NCBI RefSeq assembly: GCF_002105195.1
Contig: NZ_MUHU01000026.1
Location: forward strand, 1-64,000
Origin: Derxia lacustris
GTDB lineage: Bacteria > Pseudomonadota > Gammaproteobacteria > Burkholderiales > Burkholderiaceae_E
DNA length: 64,000 bases
Direction: 5' to 3'
Shown: piece after piece, positions 47,568 through 56,101 of the stretch
How positions within the stretch are numbered: position 1 is the stretch's first letter
How the letters are laid out: every line of letters starts with the position of its first letter
Notes under the pieces: generated by a model
What the model saw: the letters and a program-made list of their open reading frames with translations, nothing else
Databases searched by the model: none
Told to the model about the DNA's origin: nothing
Position numbers and translations under genes: made by a program

Positions 47568-48898
47568 AGCGCGCCGAGAGCGGCATGCCGGCCAGCGCCG
47601 ACGCGGTGGTGATCGGCGCCGGACTGGGCGGTCTGGCCACCGCGATCCGCCTGCAGCAGCACGGCCTGGCGGTGGTGCTGATCGAGCGGCTCGACCGCGT
47701 GGGCGGCCTGTGCGGCAGCTTTCTGCATGACGACGGCTATCGCTACGTCATCGCCTGCAACGACTTCGGCAAGGGCCTGCTGGGCGACCTGGCCCAGCTC
47801 GGCATCGAGCATCGCTTCGAGCGCAGCGCCACGCGCATCTTCACCGGCGAGCGCAACTACCGCCTGCCGCCCGACCTGCGCACCGTGGCCGGACTGCTGC
47901 CGCATGCCGGCGCGATCCTGCGTTATGTGCGCGGCCTGCGCCGGGCCCGCGCGGCGGGCCATCTGCGGCCGGGCAGCCTGGTCGAGCTGATCGACGACTG
48001 CCGCATCTCGGGGCGCGCCGCCGACCTGCTGATGCTGCCGGCCTATCTGATGGGCGTCGCGCCCGACCGCTTCCGGCTCGATGCGCTCGACGACGAGTTC
48101 CACTACGGCTACGGCTATGCCACGCCGATCACGCCGGTCGGCGGACCGCAGGCGCTGGCCGATGCCTTCCGCGACCGCTTCCTGGCGCTGGGCGGCCAGC
48201 TGCTGCTCGGCTGCGAGATGCTCGGCATCGACCAGAACGCGAGCCGCAACCTGGTGCAGACCACCGGCGGGCCGCTGGCCGCCGACATCGTCGTGTCGAC
48301 CCTGCCCAAGCCGGGCCACCATCCCGAGCGGTTCGCGCCCGGACTGGCGCTGTCGATGCTGCTGCTGCGCATCGACTCGCGCCATGCGCTGCCGGCCGGC
48401 ATCCACACCCACGTCTACTACCCGCCCGACATCCGCCACTGGTTCCGCGACCTTTACGAAGGCCGGCTGCCGACCGAGTTCGGCTTCCATTTCTTTTCGA
48501 GCGACCTGGGCGACCAGGGCGGCGTGCGCACCGCCAACGTCTACTTCTACCTGCCGGCCGGCCGCGAGGACGATCCGCGCGTGCAGCAGCTGGCGCGTGC
48601 CTTCGTGCTGCTGCGGCTCGAAACCCTGCTGCCCGGCATCACCGGCCAGCTGCGCGGCGCCACGCTGCTGGCGCCGGCCGATTTCCGCGCCCGCCACGGG
48701 CTCGACTCGCGGGTGACGCCGGTCATCACGCCGGCCGGCTTCGCCAAGCCGGCCAACCATTGCGCCCGCACCGGCATCTACTACGCCGGCGCCGCCGCCC
48801 ATCCGCCCGGCGAGCATGCCGGCGCGGCGGTGCGCTCATCGGGCTATGTCTGCGAACTGGTGATGAAACGAATGAAAGAGACCCTGCATGCGAATTGA
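47564..48898 (+). CDS. FAD-dependent desaturase/oxidase (phytoene desaturase-like)
   Basis: A 444-aa NAD(P)/FAD-binding oxidoreductase of the phytoene desaturase/amine oxidase superfamily. VVIGAGLGGLATAIRLQQHGLAVVLIERLDRVGGLCGS is the FAD site; PITPVGGPQALADAFRDRFLALGGQLLLG and the C-terminal GIYYAGAAAHPPGEHAGAAVRSSG match. No carotenoid synthase is nearby, so the substrate is more likely a lipid or sphingoid intermediate. ATGA overlap with the GMC gene. Confidence 0.85.
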   Translation: MKRAESGMPASADAVVIGAGLGGLATAIRLQQHGLAVVLIERLDRVGGLCGSFLHDDGYRYVIACNDFGKGLLGDLAQLGIEHRFERSATRIFTGERNYRLPPDLRTVAGLLPHAGAILRYVRGLRRARAAGHLRPGSLVELIDDCRISGRAADLLMLPAYLMGVAPDRFRLDALDDEFHYGYGYATPITPVGGPQALADAFRDRFLALGGQLLLGCEMLGIDQNASRNLVQTTGGPLAADIVVSTLPKPGHHPERFAPGLALSMLLLRIDSRHALPAGIHTHVYYPPDIRHWFRDLYEGRLPTEFGFHFFSSDLGDQGGVRTANVYFYLPAGREDDPRVQQLARAFVLLRLETLLPGITGQLRGATLLAPADFRARHGLDSRVTPVITPAGFAKPANHCARTGIYYAGAAAHPPGEHAGAAVRSSGYVCELVMKRMKETLHAN

Positions 48899-49625
48899 CG
48901 GACGCAAGGTGCTGGTCACCGGCGGCACCACCGGCATCGGCCAGGCGCTGGTCGAGAAATTCCTCGACCTGGATTGCGAGGTGCTGTCCTGCGCGCGCCA
49001 TGCGCCGGTCCGGCCACCGGCCCTGCCGCGCCTGCACTTCCTGGCCTGCGACCTGGCCACGCCGACCGGCCGGGCCCAGCTGGTGGCCGAGGTGCAGGCA
49101 CGCCATCCCGACCTGTCGATCGTCATCAACAACGCCGGCGTGCAGCATCTGGTCGATTTCCCGACCACGCCGGTGCCGCAGATCGAGCTGACCAGCCAGG
49201 ACGAGATCGCGCTCAACTTCCAGGCGCCGCTGCTGCTGTGCGCGGCGCTGCTGCCGCTGCTCCAGCGCCAGAACAGCGCCGCCTTCGTCAACATCACCAC
49301 CGGGTTGGCGCTGGCGCCCAAGAAGAGCTCGCCGGTGTACTGCGCGACCAAGGCGGCGCTGCGCTCGTTCACGCGCTCGTTCCGCTATCAGGTCGAGTCG
49401 GTATCGCCGCAGGTGCGCGTGGTGGAGGCGCTGCCGCCGCTGGTGGCCACGCGCATGACCGCCGGGCGCGGCAGCGGCAAGATCGCGCCGGCCGACGTGG
49501 CCGACGCCATCGTGGCCGGGCTGGAAGCCGACGAGGACGAGATCTACATCGGCAAGACGCGGCTGCTCAAGGTGATGGCGCGGGTCGCGCCGTCGGTGGT
49601 CTACCGGGTGCTGAAGACATGGTGA
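48888..49625 (+). CDS. Short-chain dehydrogenase/reductase (DltE-like)
   Basis: A 245-aa SDR. Cofactor loop TGGTTGIGQ, NNAG at the fourth strand and the catalytic YCATK are all present; the catalytic serine position reads T in NITTGLA. It overlaps the preceding gene by 11 nt. In a sphingolipid-type pathway this would be the 3-keto or oxidised-ceramide reductase; by sequence alone only a classical SDR can be claimed. Confidence 0.9.
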   Translation: MRIDGRKVLVTGGTTGIGQALVEKFLDLDCEVLSCARHAPVRPPALPRLHFLACDLATPTGRAQLVAEVQARHPDLSIVINNAGVQHLVDFPTTPVPQIELTSQDEIALNFQAPLLLCAALLPLLQRQNSAAFVNITTGLALAPKKSSPVYCATKAALRSFTRSFRYQVESVSPQVRVVEALPPLVATRMTAGRGSGKIAPADVADAIVAGLEADEDEIYIGKTRLLKVMARVAPSVVYRVLKTW

Positions 49626-50059
49626 ACGCGATGCGAAGGACGGCCGCGCTGGCCGCGCTGCTCATGGCCGCCACGGCGGCGCAGGCCACGCCGGTGGGGC
49701 TGTGGAAGACCATCGACGACGAGACCGGCCAGCCGCGCTCGCTGGTGCGCATCACCGAGGCCGACGGCCGGCTGTCGGGCCGCATCGAGAAGCTGCTGGT
49801 CGCGCCGGTCAGCCCGGTCTGCATCAAGTGCGCCGACGAGCGCCGCGACCAGCCGCTGGAGGGACTGACCATCATCCGCAACCTGCGCCGCGATGCCGAC
49901 GGCGCGGCCTGGAGCGGCGGCGACATCCTCGACCCGAAGTCGGGCAAGGTCTATTCGCTGCGGCTCACCGAGAGCGCGGACGGCCGGCGGCTGGAGGTGC
50001 GCGGCTTCATCGGCTTTGCGCTGCTCGGCCGCACCCAGGTGTGGCTGCGCGAGGACTGA
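49619..50059 (+). CDS. DUF2147 family exported protein
   Basis: A 146-aa protein with a signal peptide (cleavage near AQATPVG), then the DUF2147 lipocalin-like barrel: GLWKTIDDETGQPRSLVRI, DGRLSGRIEKLL, GGDILDPKSGKVYSLRL, VRGFIGFALLGRTQVW. Two Cys (VCIKCADERRDQPL) lie in a CxxC. It may bind or carry a lipid in the periplasm. It overlaps the SDR stop by 7 nt; GTG 49622 and ATG 49631 are alternative starts. Last gene of the cluster. Confidence 0.85.
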   Translation: MVNAMRRTAALAALLMAATAAQATPVGLWKTIDDETGQPRSLVRITEADGRLSGRIEKLLVAPVSPVCIKCADERRDQPLEGLTIIRNLRRDADGAAWSGGDILDPKSGKVYSLRLTESADGRRLEVRGFIGFALLGRTQVWLRED

Positions 50060-50080
50060 GGCCGGAGCGGGCGCGCCGGC

Positions 50081-51076
50081 TCACCAGGCCAGCGCCAGCC
50101 CGGCCGATTCGCGCACCGGCATGCGGTCGCCGCGGCCGTTGCCCATCTGGCGGTAGCGCGCCGGCGTGATGCCGGTGCGGCGCTGGAAGTCGCGCGTGAA
50201 ATGCGGCTGGTCGCTGAAGCCGCAGACGAAGCCCACCTCGGCCAGCTCGATCGACGAATTGATGAGCCACCAGGCGGCGGCGCGGGTGCGCGCCTCGGCC
50301 ACCACGGCGGTAAAGCTGAGCCGGTACCGCGCCAGCGTGCGCTGGAGCGAGCGCGGGGCGAGCGCCAGCGTGCGCGCGGTATCGGCCAGCCGCTGCGGCG
50401 CGCCCGGATCGGCCAGCACGCTGCGCGCGATGCGCCGGGCCAGCTCGGGCCAGGGCAGGGTGTCGCACAGGTCGGGCGGCGGGCACTGGGCCTGGCGCGC
50501 CGCGCCGCGCCGGTCCGCCGGCCGGTCGTCCCAGCGCAGCCGCCAGCGGCCGGTGCGGGCGGCGCCGACCAGATCCGACAGCCGCGCGGCATCGGGCTGC
50601 GGATGCACCGGCACGCCATCGATCTCGGCCTGCACCGGGCCCAGCCCCAGGCTCTCGACCGCGCCGATCAGCACGCCCAGCACCACCAGGTTCTCGAACG
50701 GATGCGGCGCCGCGCCCGCCGCCGTGCGCGGCACATGCGCCAGCTCGGCCTGGCTGCGGTCGAAGTCGAGCACCGCCACCCGGTGCGCCGAGTGCACGTA
50801 CTGCTCCAGCCGCTGCCAGCGCCGGATCAGGTCGAGCGGATCGTCGGCACAGGCCAGCGCCTGATGGATCGGCTCGTCGCGCACCACGTCGATGTCGCGC
50901 GCCAGCTCGATCAGCATGGCCGGCCCGCTCTGCGCGACCGCGCTCAGCAGCACCGCGCGCTTGGACGCCAGCGACGCCAGGCTGCCCGCGGGCGGAATCA
51001 TGGGCAGCCGCATGCCCCGGCGGCGCATCGCGCCGAGCAGCAGTCGCAGCATCGTGGCGCTGGCGAAATCGTCCAT
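50081..51076 (-). CDS. AraC-family transcriptional regulator
   Basis: A 331-aa regulator with an Arabinose_bd-type N-terminal sensing domain (about 1-210) and a C-terminal double HTH (TLALAPRSLQRTLARYRLSF; ELAEVGFVCGFSDQPHFTRDFQRRTGITPARYRQ). GAGGTTCAG precedes ATG 51076. It is convergent with the lipid cluster and divergent from the MDR oxidoreductase, and may control either. Confidence 0.9.
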   Translation of the reverse strand: MDDFASATMLRLLLGAMRRRGMRLPMIPPAGSLASLASKRAVLLSAVAQSGPAMLIELARDIDVVRDEPIHQALACADDPLDLIRRWQRLEQYVHSAHRVAVLDFDRSQAELAHVPRTAAGAAPHPFENLVVLGVLIGAVESLGLGPVQAEIDGVPVHPQPDAARLSDLVGAARTGRWRLRWDDRPADRRGAARQAQCPPPDLCDTLPWPELARRIARSVLADPGAPQRLADTARTLALAPRSLQRTLARYRLSFTAVVAEARTRAAAWWLINSSIELAEVGFVCGFSDQPHFTRDFQRRTGITPARYRQMGNGRGDRMPVRESAGLALAW

Positions 51077-51311
51077 CTGAACCTCGTGAAGGGCGCGCCG
51101 GGATGCCGGTCGGTCGGCGGTCGGCGCAAACAAAAATTTCGCTGTGCTTTCGCATTTATGCGGCGCTTGTGCCGGCGGTTTGCAGTTGGTTACCCGATGT
51201 GAGCGCCGGCGTTTGCGCGGGTGGAGCGCGGGGCTGGCGCCACGGTGCCGTCGCCGGCTAGCCTGCGCTGCCGTCAGGCGCCGCCTGCCGGCCAGAACTC
51301 CAGGAGACCGC

Positions 51312-52328
51312 ATGAACGCCTACCGCATCCCCTTCGCCGCCGGCATCGACGCGCTCGCGCCGAGCACCGAAACCCCACGCCCGCTCGCCCTCGGCGAAGT
51401 CCGCCTCAAGCTGCACGCCGCCTCGCTCAACTTCCGCGACCTGATGGTCGCCACCGGCAGCTACTTCGCGCACAGCGAAACCCCGGTCATCCCCTGCTCC
51501 GACGGCGCCGGCGAAGTCATCGAGACCGGCCCGGGCGCGACCCGCTTCAAGCTCGGCGACCGCGTCTGCGCCAACTTCTTCCCGCACTGGGTCAGCGGCG
51601 CGCAGACGCCGGCCGGCATCGCCGGCTCCTTTGGCGGCGCCGACGACGGCATGCTGGCCGAGCAGGCCGTCGTGCCCGAGCACTCGCTGGTCGCCATCCC
51701 CGAGCACCTCAGCTTTCTCGAAGCCGCGACGCTGCCCTGCGCCGCCGTCACCGCGTGGAATGCGCTGTTCGTGGCCGCCGGCCTCAAGCCGGGCGCGAGC
51801 GTGCTGCTGCTCGGCACCGGCGGCGTGTCGATCTGGGCGCTGCAACTGGCCAAGGCGGCCGGCATCAAGGTCGTCATCACCTCGTCCAGCGACGACAAGC
51901 TGGCGCGCGCCAAGGCACTCGGCGCCGATGTCGGCATCAACTACCGCAGCACGCCCGAATGGCAGGACGCGGTGCTGGCCGCGACCGGCGGCGAGGGCGT
52001 CGATCTGGTGGTGGAAGTGGGCGGCCAGGGCACGCTCGAACGCTCGGTGGCGGCGGCCAAGATGGGCGGGACGATTGCCATCATCGGCGGCGTGAGCGGC
52101 TTTGGCGGCGCGGCCAATCCGCTGGCCCTGATCGGCGGCGCCAAGAAGCTGGCCGGCATCTTCGTCGGCAGCCGCGCCATGTTCGAGGACATGAACCGGC
52201 TCATTTCAAATGCCGGAATTCGCCCGATCATCGACCGCGTGTTCCCGTTTGCCGAGGCCAAGGCGGCTTATCGGCATCTGGCTTCGGGCAATCATTTCGG
52301 CAAGGTGGTGGTGCAGATTTCCGGCTGA
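51312..52328 (+). CDS. MDR-family NAD(P)-dependent oxidoreductase (zinc-free)
   Basis: A 338-aa medium-chain dehydrogenase/quinone-reductase-like protein. LNFRDLMVATGSYF and IPCSDGAGEVIETGPGATRFKLGDRV define the N-domain; VLLLGTGGVSIWALQLAKAAG is the nucleotide site. The structural and catalytic zinc ligands are absent, as in quinone reductases and enoyl reductases. CAGGAG precedes the ATG. Downstream of a divergent AraC gene. Confidence 0.9.
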   Translation: MNAYRIPFAAGIDALAPSTETPRPLALGEVRLKLHAASLNFRDLMVATGSYFAHSETPVIPCSDGAGEVIETGPGATRFKLGDRVCANFFPHWVSGAQTPAGIAGSFGGADDGMLAEQAVVPEHSLVAIPEHLSFLEAATLPCAAVTAWNALFVAAGLKPGASVLLLGTGGVSIWALQLAKAAGIKVVITSSSDDKLARAKALGADVGINYRSTPEWQDAVLAATGGEGVDLVVEVGGQGTLERSVAAAKMGGTIAIIGGVSGFGGAANPLALIGGAKKLAGIFVGSRAMFEDMNRLISNAGIRPIIDRVFPFAEAKAAYRHLASGNHFGKVVVQISG

Positions 52329-52341
52329 TTGTTTGCGGTTT

Positions 52342-52359
52342 CTGGCGCAATTGCGCCAG
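52342..52359. promoter_or_regulatory. CTGGCGCAATTGCGCCAG palindrome
   Basis: Perfect 18-bp palindrome 13 nt past the MDR stop and about 100 nt before the acyltransferase start. The GCAATTGC core is shared with the palindromes at 27465 and 41001. Confidence 0.4.
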
Positions 52360-52410
52360 CCCGCTGCCGGAATTGCCGGCGCGATTTGCACAATTGGCCG
52401 TGCAGATTGC

Positions 52411-52442
52411 GCCGGCATTTTCATTTGCGCCGGCCATTTTTT
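52411..52442 (+). terminator. Possible terminator after the MDR gene
   Basis: GCCGGC (52411-52416) pairs with GCCGGC (52429-52434) across a 12-nt A+T-rich loop and is followed by CATTTTTT. It is a short stem, so termination is likely but not certain. Confidence 0.45.
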
Positions 52443-52458
52443 GAAAGCCGCCGCGCCA

Positions 52459-53619
52459 ATGAATAGCAAGCCCTTGCCGCGCAATGCCACGCTCGACGGC
52501 GTGCAGATATTGCGATTTGCCGCCGCATTGGCGGTGGTGATTCACCATGCCATCGAGGAATGCCTGCCGCTGTTCGGTGCCGCCGCGCCGCCGGTGTGGC
52601 TCACGCTGCTGGGCGCCGCCGGCGTCGACGTGTTCTTCGCGATCAGCGGTTTCATCATGGTTCACACCGGCTGGGCGCAGTTCGGCGCGCCGGGCGCGGG
52701 CGGGCGCTTTCTGCTGCGGCGGGCGCTGCGCGTGTATCCGCTCTATTGGCTGGTGACCGGCGCAATTCTGCTGCTGCATGCGAGCGGACTGGCATTTCGC
52801 AGCATCGATGCCAATGGCTGGAATCTGGCCGCCTCATTCAGTCTGCTGCCGCTCGGCAATCCGGTGCTGGGCGTGGCCTGGACGCTGGTATTCGAAATCT
52901 ATTTCTATTGCGTGTTCGCGCTCTGGATCGGCCTCGGCAATCGGCGTGCGGCAATGGCGGGAATCGGCATTTCGCTGCTGACGGTGTTTGCGATTGCGCG
53001 CGCGATTGGCGGTGCGGCCGGCGTGGCGCCGTGGTCGGTGCTGGCGTCGCCGATGCCGCTGGAATTCGCCTTCGGCATGGCGGTGGCGCTGCTGTGGCGC
53101 GTGGCGCCGGCGGCCGAGCCGGGCGTGTCGGCGCCGGATGCGCCCGCCGCCGGCATGTTCACCGGCAGGCCCGCGCGCAGCTGGCTGCTGCTGCCGGCGC
53201 TCGCGGCACTGGCGCTGGCCGCCGCCATGCTGCCGGCCGACGGCACGGCCGGGCTGCTGCCGGGCGCGCGCGTCTGGGGCTGGGGCCTGCCGGCGGCGCT
53301 GGCGCTGTGGGCCGGGCTGGCCATCGCGCCCAGGCGCCGGCCGCTCGGGCGGGCACTGGTGGCGCTCGGCGATGCGTCCTATGCGCTCTACCTCAGCCAT
53401 CCCTTCGTGATGATTGCGGCGGCGGTCGCGGTCAAGCGCGCCGGCAGCGGAGCGGGCCGGCCGGCGCTGGCCTGGGCGGCGGTCGCGGTGCTGGCCGCCG
53501 CGTCGGTGGCGCTCGGCTGGGTCGTGCATCGTGCGGTCGAGCGGCGGCTCGCGCGCTGGCTCAAGCCCCGGGCGACCGGCCTGCCGCCTGCGCCGCGCGC
53601 CAGCGGTCGCCCAGCCTGA
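52459..53619 (+). CDS. Acyltransferase-3 family membrane protein (1)
   Basis: A 386-aa integral membrane acyltransferase, about ten helices. LDGVQILRFAAALAVVIHHAIEE carries the family His, followed by GVDVFFAISGFIMV and YALYLSHPFVMI. It probably O-acetylates or acylates an exopolysaccharide, O-antigen or lipid. Its 3' end overlaps the convergent TupA-like gene by 59 nt. Shorter than nodulation-type O-acetyltransferases but complete. Confidence 0.9.
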   Translation: MNSKPLPRNATLDGVQILRFAAALAVVIHHAIEECLPLFGAAAPPVWLTLLGAAGVDVFFAISGFIMVHTGWAQFGAPGAGGRFLLRRALRVYPLYWLVTGAILLLHASGLAFRSIDANGWNLAASFSLLPLGNPVLGVAWTLVFEIYFYCVFALWIGLGNRRAAMAGIGISLLTVFAIARAIGGAAGVAPWSVLASPMPLEFAFGMAVALLWRVAPAAEPGVSAPDAPAAGMFTGRPARSWLLLPALAALALAAAMLPADGTAGLLPGARVWGWGLPAALALWAGLAIAPRRRPLGRALVALGDASYALYLSHPFVMIAAAVAVKRAGSGAGRPALAWAAVAVLAAASVALGWVVHRAVERRLARWLKPRATGLPPAPRASGRPA

Positions 53620-54499
53620 GCGCGAACTCCGGCGGATCGAAGCGCTCCCAGCCGGCGCCCGAATAGTTGGTGAGCTCGCCGATCAGCAGCCGCCCGCCGA
53701 GCGCATAGAAATCCACCCGCAAGAACTCGAAGCCCTCGGCGAGCCGGCGCGCCACCTCGATCATCTCGGCCAGCGCGGCGGGGCGCGCATCGGCCGGGCG
53801 CTGCGGCTTGGTCATGCGCACCGGCAGCAATTGCCAATCGGGCGAATACAGATTGCGCGTGTGATTGCCGAACCGGTCGCGGTCCACCTGGATGAATTGC
53901 AATTCGCCGCCGATGAGATAGAGCTTGAAATCGTCGGGGAATTCATGCACGCCGTCGTCGAGCAGCGGTTCGGCAATCACCCGCGAGCGGCCGCCGGCAT
54001 AGGCCCATTCGCGCTCGCGATGCCAATAGGGCGCGTGCTGCCAGTCGGCCAGCGCAATCCGCGCGCGCCGGATGGCTTCGGGGCAGGCATTGCGGATGAC
54101 GATATTGCGGCCCGAGCCGAGCGTGTCCTTCAGCACCAGCGGTCGCGGCAATCGCTCCAGCGGAATCGCGGCCGGGCAATCCCAGACGCCGAGCAAAGGC
54201 ACCAGATAGCGTTCGCCGACCCGCTCGGCGATGAAGCCGCGCACCAGATATTTGTCGGCAATCGTGCGCATGCGCGGATCGCGCGCGCGCAGCATGTAGG
54301 CATGGGTGAATTCATTGAAATGCGCCGGCTTGCGGTAATTGGGCCATTGGCCGAATCGCAGCCGGTAACGCAGCGCCAGATAGGGCCGGTCGGGCAATAG
54401 CCCGAGCAATTGCCAGTACAGGCTGCGCGCAATTCGCTTCGGCCAGGCCGAGCGGACCGGGACGAGGTTCTGGGGCGGGGTGTGGGCGGTGGCTTGCAT
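53561..54499 (-). CDS. TupA-like ATP-grasp protein
   Basis: A 312-aa ATP-grasp fold enzyme of the TupA (teichuronopeptide) type often found in polysaccharide loci. KDTLGSGRNIVI is the nucleotide-binding strand, DFKLYLIGGELQFIQVDRDR and RVDFYALGGRLLIGELTNY give the Mg/ATP acidic residues, ending WERFDPPEF. It would link an amino acid or other group to a sugar polymer by an amide or ester. ATG 54499. The convergent overlap with an acyltransferase suggests related use. Confidence 0.8.
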   Translation of the reverse strand: MQATAHTPPQNLVPVRSAWPKRIARSLYWQLLGLLPDRPYLALRYRLRFGQWPNYRKPAHFNEFTHAYMLRARDPRMRTIADKYLVRGFIAERVGERYLVPLLGVWDCPAAIPLERLPRPLVLKDTLGSGRNIVIRNACPEAIRRARIALADWQHAPYWHREREWAYAGGRSRVIAEPLLDDGVHEFPDDFKLYLIGGELQFIQVDRDRFGNHTRNLYSPDWQLLPVRMTKPQRPADARPAALAEMIEVARRLAEGFEFLRVDFYALGGRLLIGELTNYSGAGWERFDPPEFALRLGDRWRAAQAAGRSPGA

Positions 54500-54807
54500 G
54501 ATGGCTCGGCACCGGTGTAGCGCGCCGGCCCGGCGCCGTCAGCCACTAGTGCTGTGCCGGCCGGCGGACCGGCGGGTTCTGGCGGTTTCGCGGCGCGGTG
54601 GCGATGGCGTGCGCCCACTGACATGTCCCGCAATGCGGCGCCGGGCGGGCTTGTTCTGGATCGCGAATTTCCGCCGCCCGTCGGCGCCGGGCGTGACGGA
54701 TTGCAGCGGCGCCGCGCCAATGGCCGGGCCAGCATCGCGCCGCCTGCAATTGGCGGTGCGCATTCGCGCGCCGAATTGCCGGCAATTCGATCGATCGATT
54801 GCAACTC
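54500..54807. other. Divergent control region, no gene
   Basis: 308 nt between the TupA-like gene and the second acyltransferase. The 5' part is G+C-rich with GCCGGCC repeats; the right end (54750-54807) is A+T-richer and holds a perfect 16-bp palindrome (54773-54788, GAATTGCCGGCAATTC) plus CGATCGATCG. Promoters for both genes are expected here. No coding signal is convincing. Confidence 0.5.
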
Positions 54808-55983
54808 ATGACAGCAGCCGGCCCGGTTTCCCGCCTCGACGCCATCGACGGATTGCGCGCAGTGGCCATGACCATGGTGATTGCCCAGCATTGCCATCTG
54901 CTGCCGATGGGCTGGATTGGCGTGTGGATCTTCTTCGGCATTTCGGGCTATGTGATCTCGCACAGCCTGTATCGCAATGCCAGCGGATTTGCGCCGCTCG
55001 ATGCCGCTGCGGTCGGCGATTTCTTCTGGCGCCGCTTTGTGCGGATCGTGCCGGTCTATCTGCTTTATGTGGCGATCAATCTGCCATTCATGCTGGCCGA
55101 AGGTCAGGCGGCGCAATTCGGCAATCTGCCCTGGCTGCTGGCATTCGTTTTCAACTGGCACATGATTTTCACCTTCTGGCCCGGCCCGGCCGATTGGCCG
55201 GCGTTTGGCCATTTGTGGACGCTGAGCGTCGAGCAGCAGTTCTATCTGCTGTTTCCGCTGCTGCTGATGGCGCTGGCGCCGCGCCGCCGGCTGGCGGTGT
55301 TTCTGCTGCTGGCGGCCTGCGGACCGGCGCTGCGCTGGCTTTATGCGCTGGCCATCGCCGACGCGCTGCCCACGCCGCTGGAGCGCGCCTTTGGCGTGTA
55401 TGCCGCCAGCGTCTGCCAGTTCGACGCGTTTCTGCTCGGCGCCAGCCTGCGGCTGATGCAGGAGCGCGGCTGGCTCACGCGCCGGCTGTCGAATGCCGCC
55501 TGGGGCCTGGGGCTGGCCGGATTTGCCGTGTATGCGGCCAGCTATCTGCTGGTCAACCGGGCCGACGGCGCGACCGGCGTCGATCTGCTGCGCAATGTGG
55601 TGTCCGGGATCATGGCCGGCGCCGGCCGCGAGGTTTGGGTCTACAGCGCCATCGATCTGCTGGTGTTCGCGCTGCTCGCGCATCTGCTGCTCGGGCGCGC
55701 CGGCGCCGGGCTGCTGGCGGCGCGGCCGGTGGTGGCGGTGGGCCGCGTGTCCTACGGCGGCTATCTGTTCCATGCGCTGGTGCTGCATCTGGTCAGCCGC
55801 GCCTGGCTGGCGCCGGCCGATGCGGGCGTGGCGCTGCGGCTGGCGCTGTTTGCGCTGGTGCTCGGCATCACGCTGGTGCTGGCGCAGCTGTCGTACCGGA
55901 ACTTCGAGCGGCCGCTGGCGCGCTGGCTGAGCACGCGCCGGCCGACAGTGACGACTGGCGTCGCCGACAACGCCGGCGCGTGA
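54808..55983 (+). CDS. Acyltransferase-3 family membrane protein (2)
   Basis: A 391-aa membrane acyltransferase distinct from the one at 52459. LDAIDGLRAVAMTMVIAQHCHLL holds the family His; WIFFGISGYVISHSLYR, LWTLSVEQQFYLLFPLLL (typical of OafA/YrhL) and GRVSYGGYLFHALVLHL follow. The C-terminus lacks the SGNH domain of OafA-like fusions. Likely envelope polysaccharide O-acylation. ATG 54808 preferred over TTG 54799. Confidence 0.9.
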   Translation: MTAAGPVSRLDAIDGLRAVAMTMVIAQHCHLLPMGWIGVWIFFGISGYVISHSLYRNASGFAPLDAAAVGDFFWRRFVRIVPVYLLYVAINLPFMLAEGQAAQFGNLPWLLAFVFNWHMIFTFWPGPADWPAFGHLWTLSVEQQFYLLFPLLLMALAPRRRLAVFLLLAACGPALRWLYALAIADALPTPLERAFGVYAASVCQFDAFLLGASLRLMQERGWLTRRLSNAAWGLGLAGFAVYAASYLLVNRADGATGVDLLRNVVSGIMAGAGREVWVYSAIDLLVFALLAHLLLGRAGAGLLAARPVVAVGRVSYGGYLFHALVLHLVSRAWLAPADAGVALRLALFALVLGITLVLAQLSYRNFERPLARWLSTRRPTVTTGVADNAGA

Positions 55984-56101
55984 ATTCCGGCACCGGCGCG
56001 GCGTGCGAAAGTGCGCACGCCGGTGCGGCCGATTACGCTGCGCCGTCGCGCCGACCGCTCCCCAGGCTGCGCCCGACCGGCGCCGCGCGGTCCGCGTTCC
56101 A

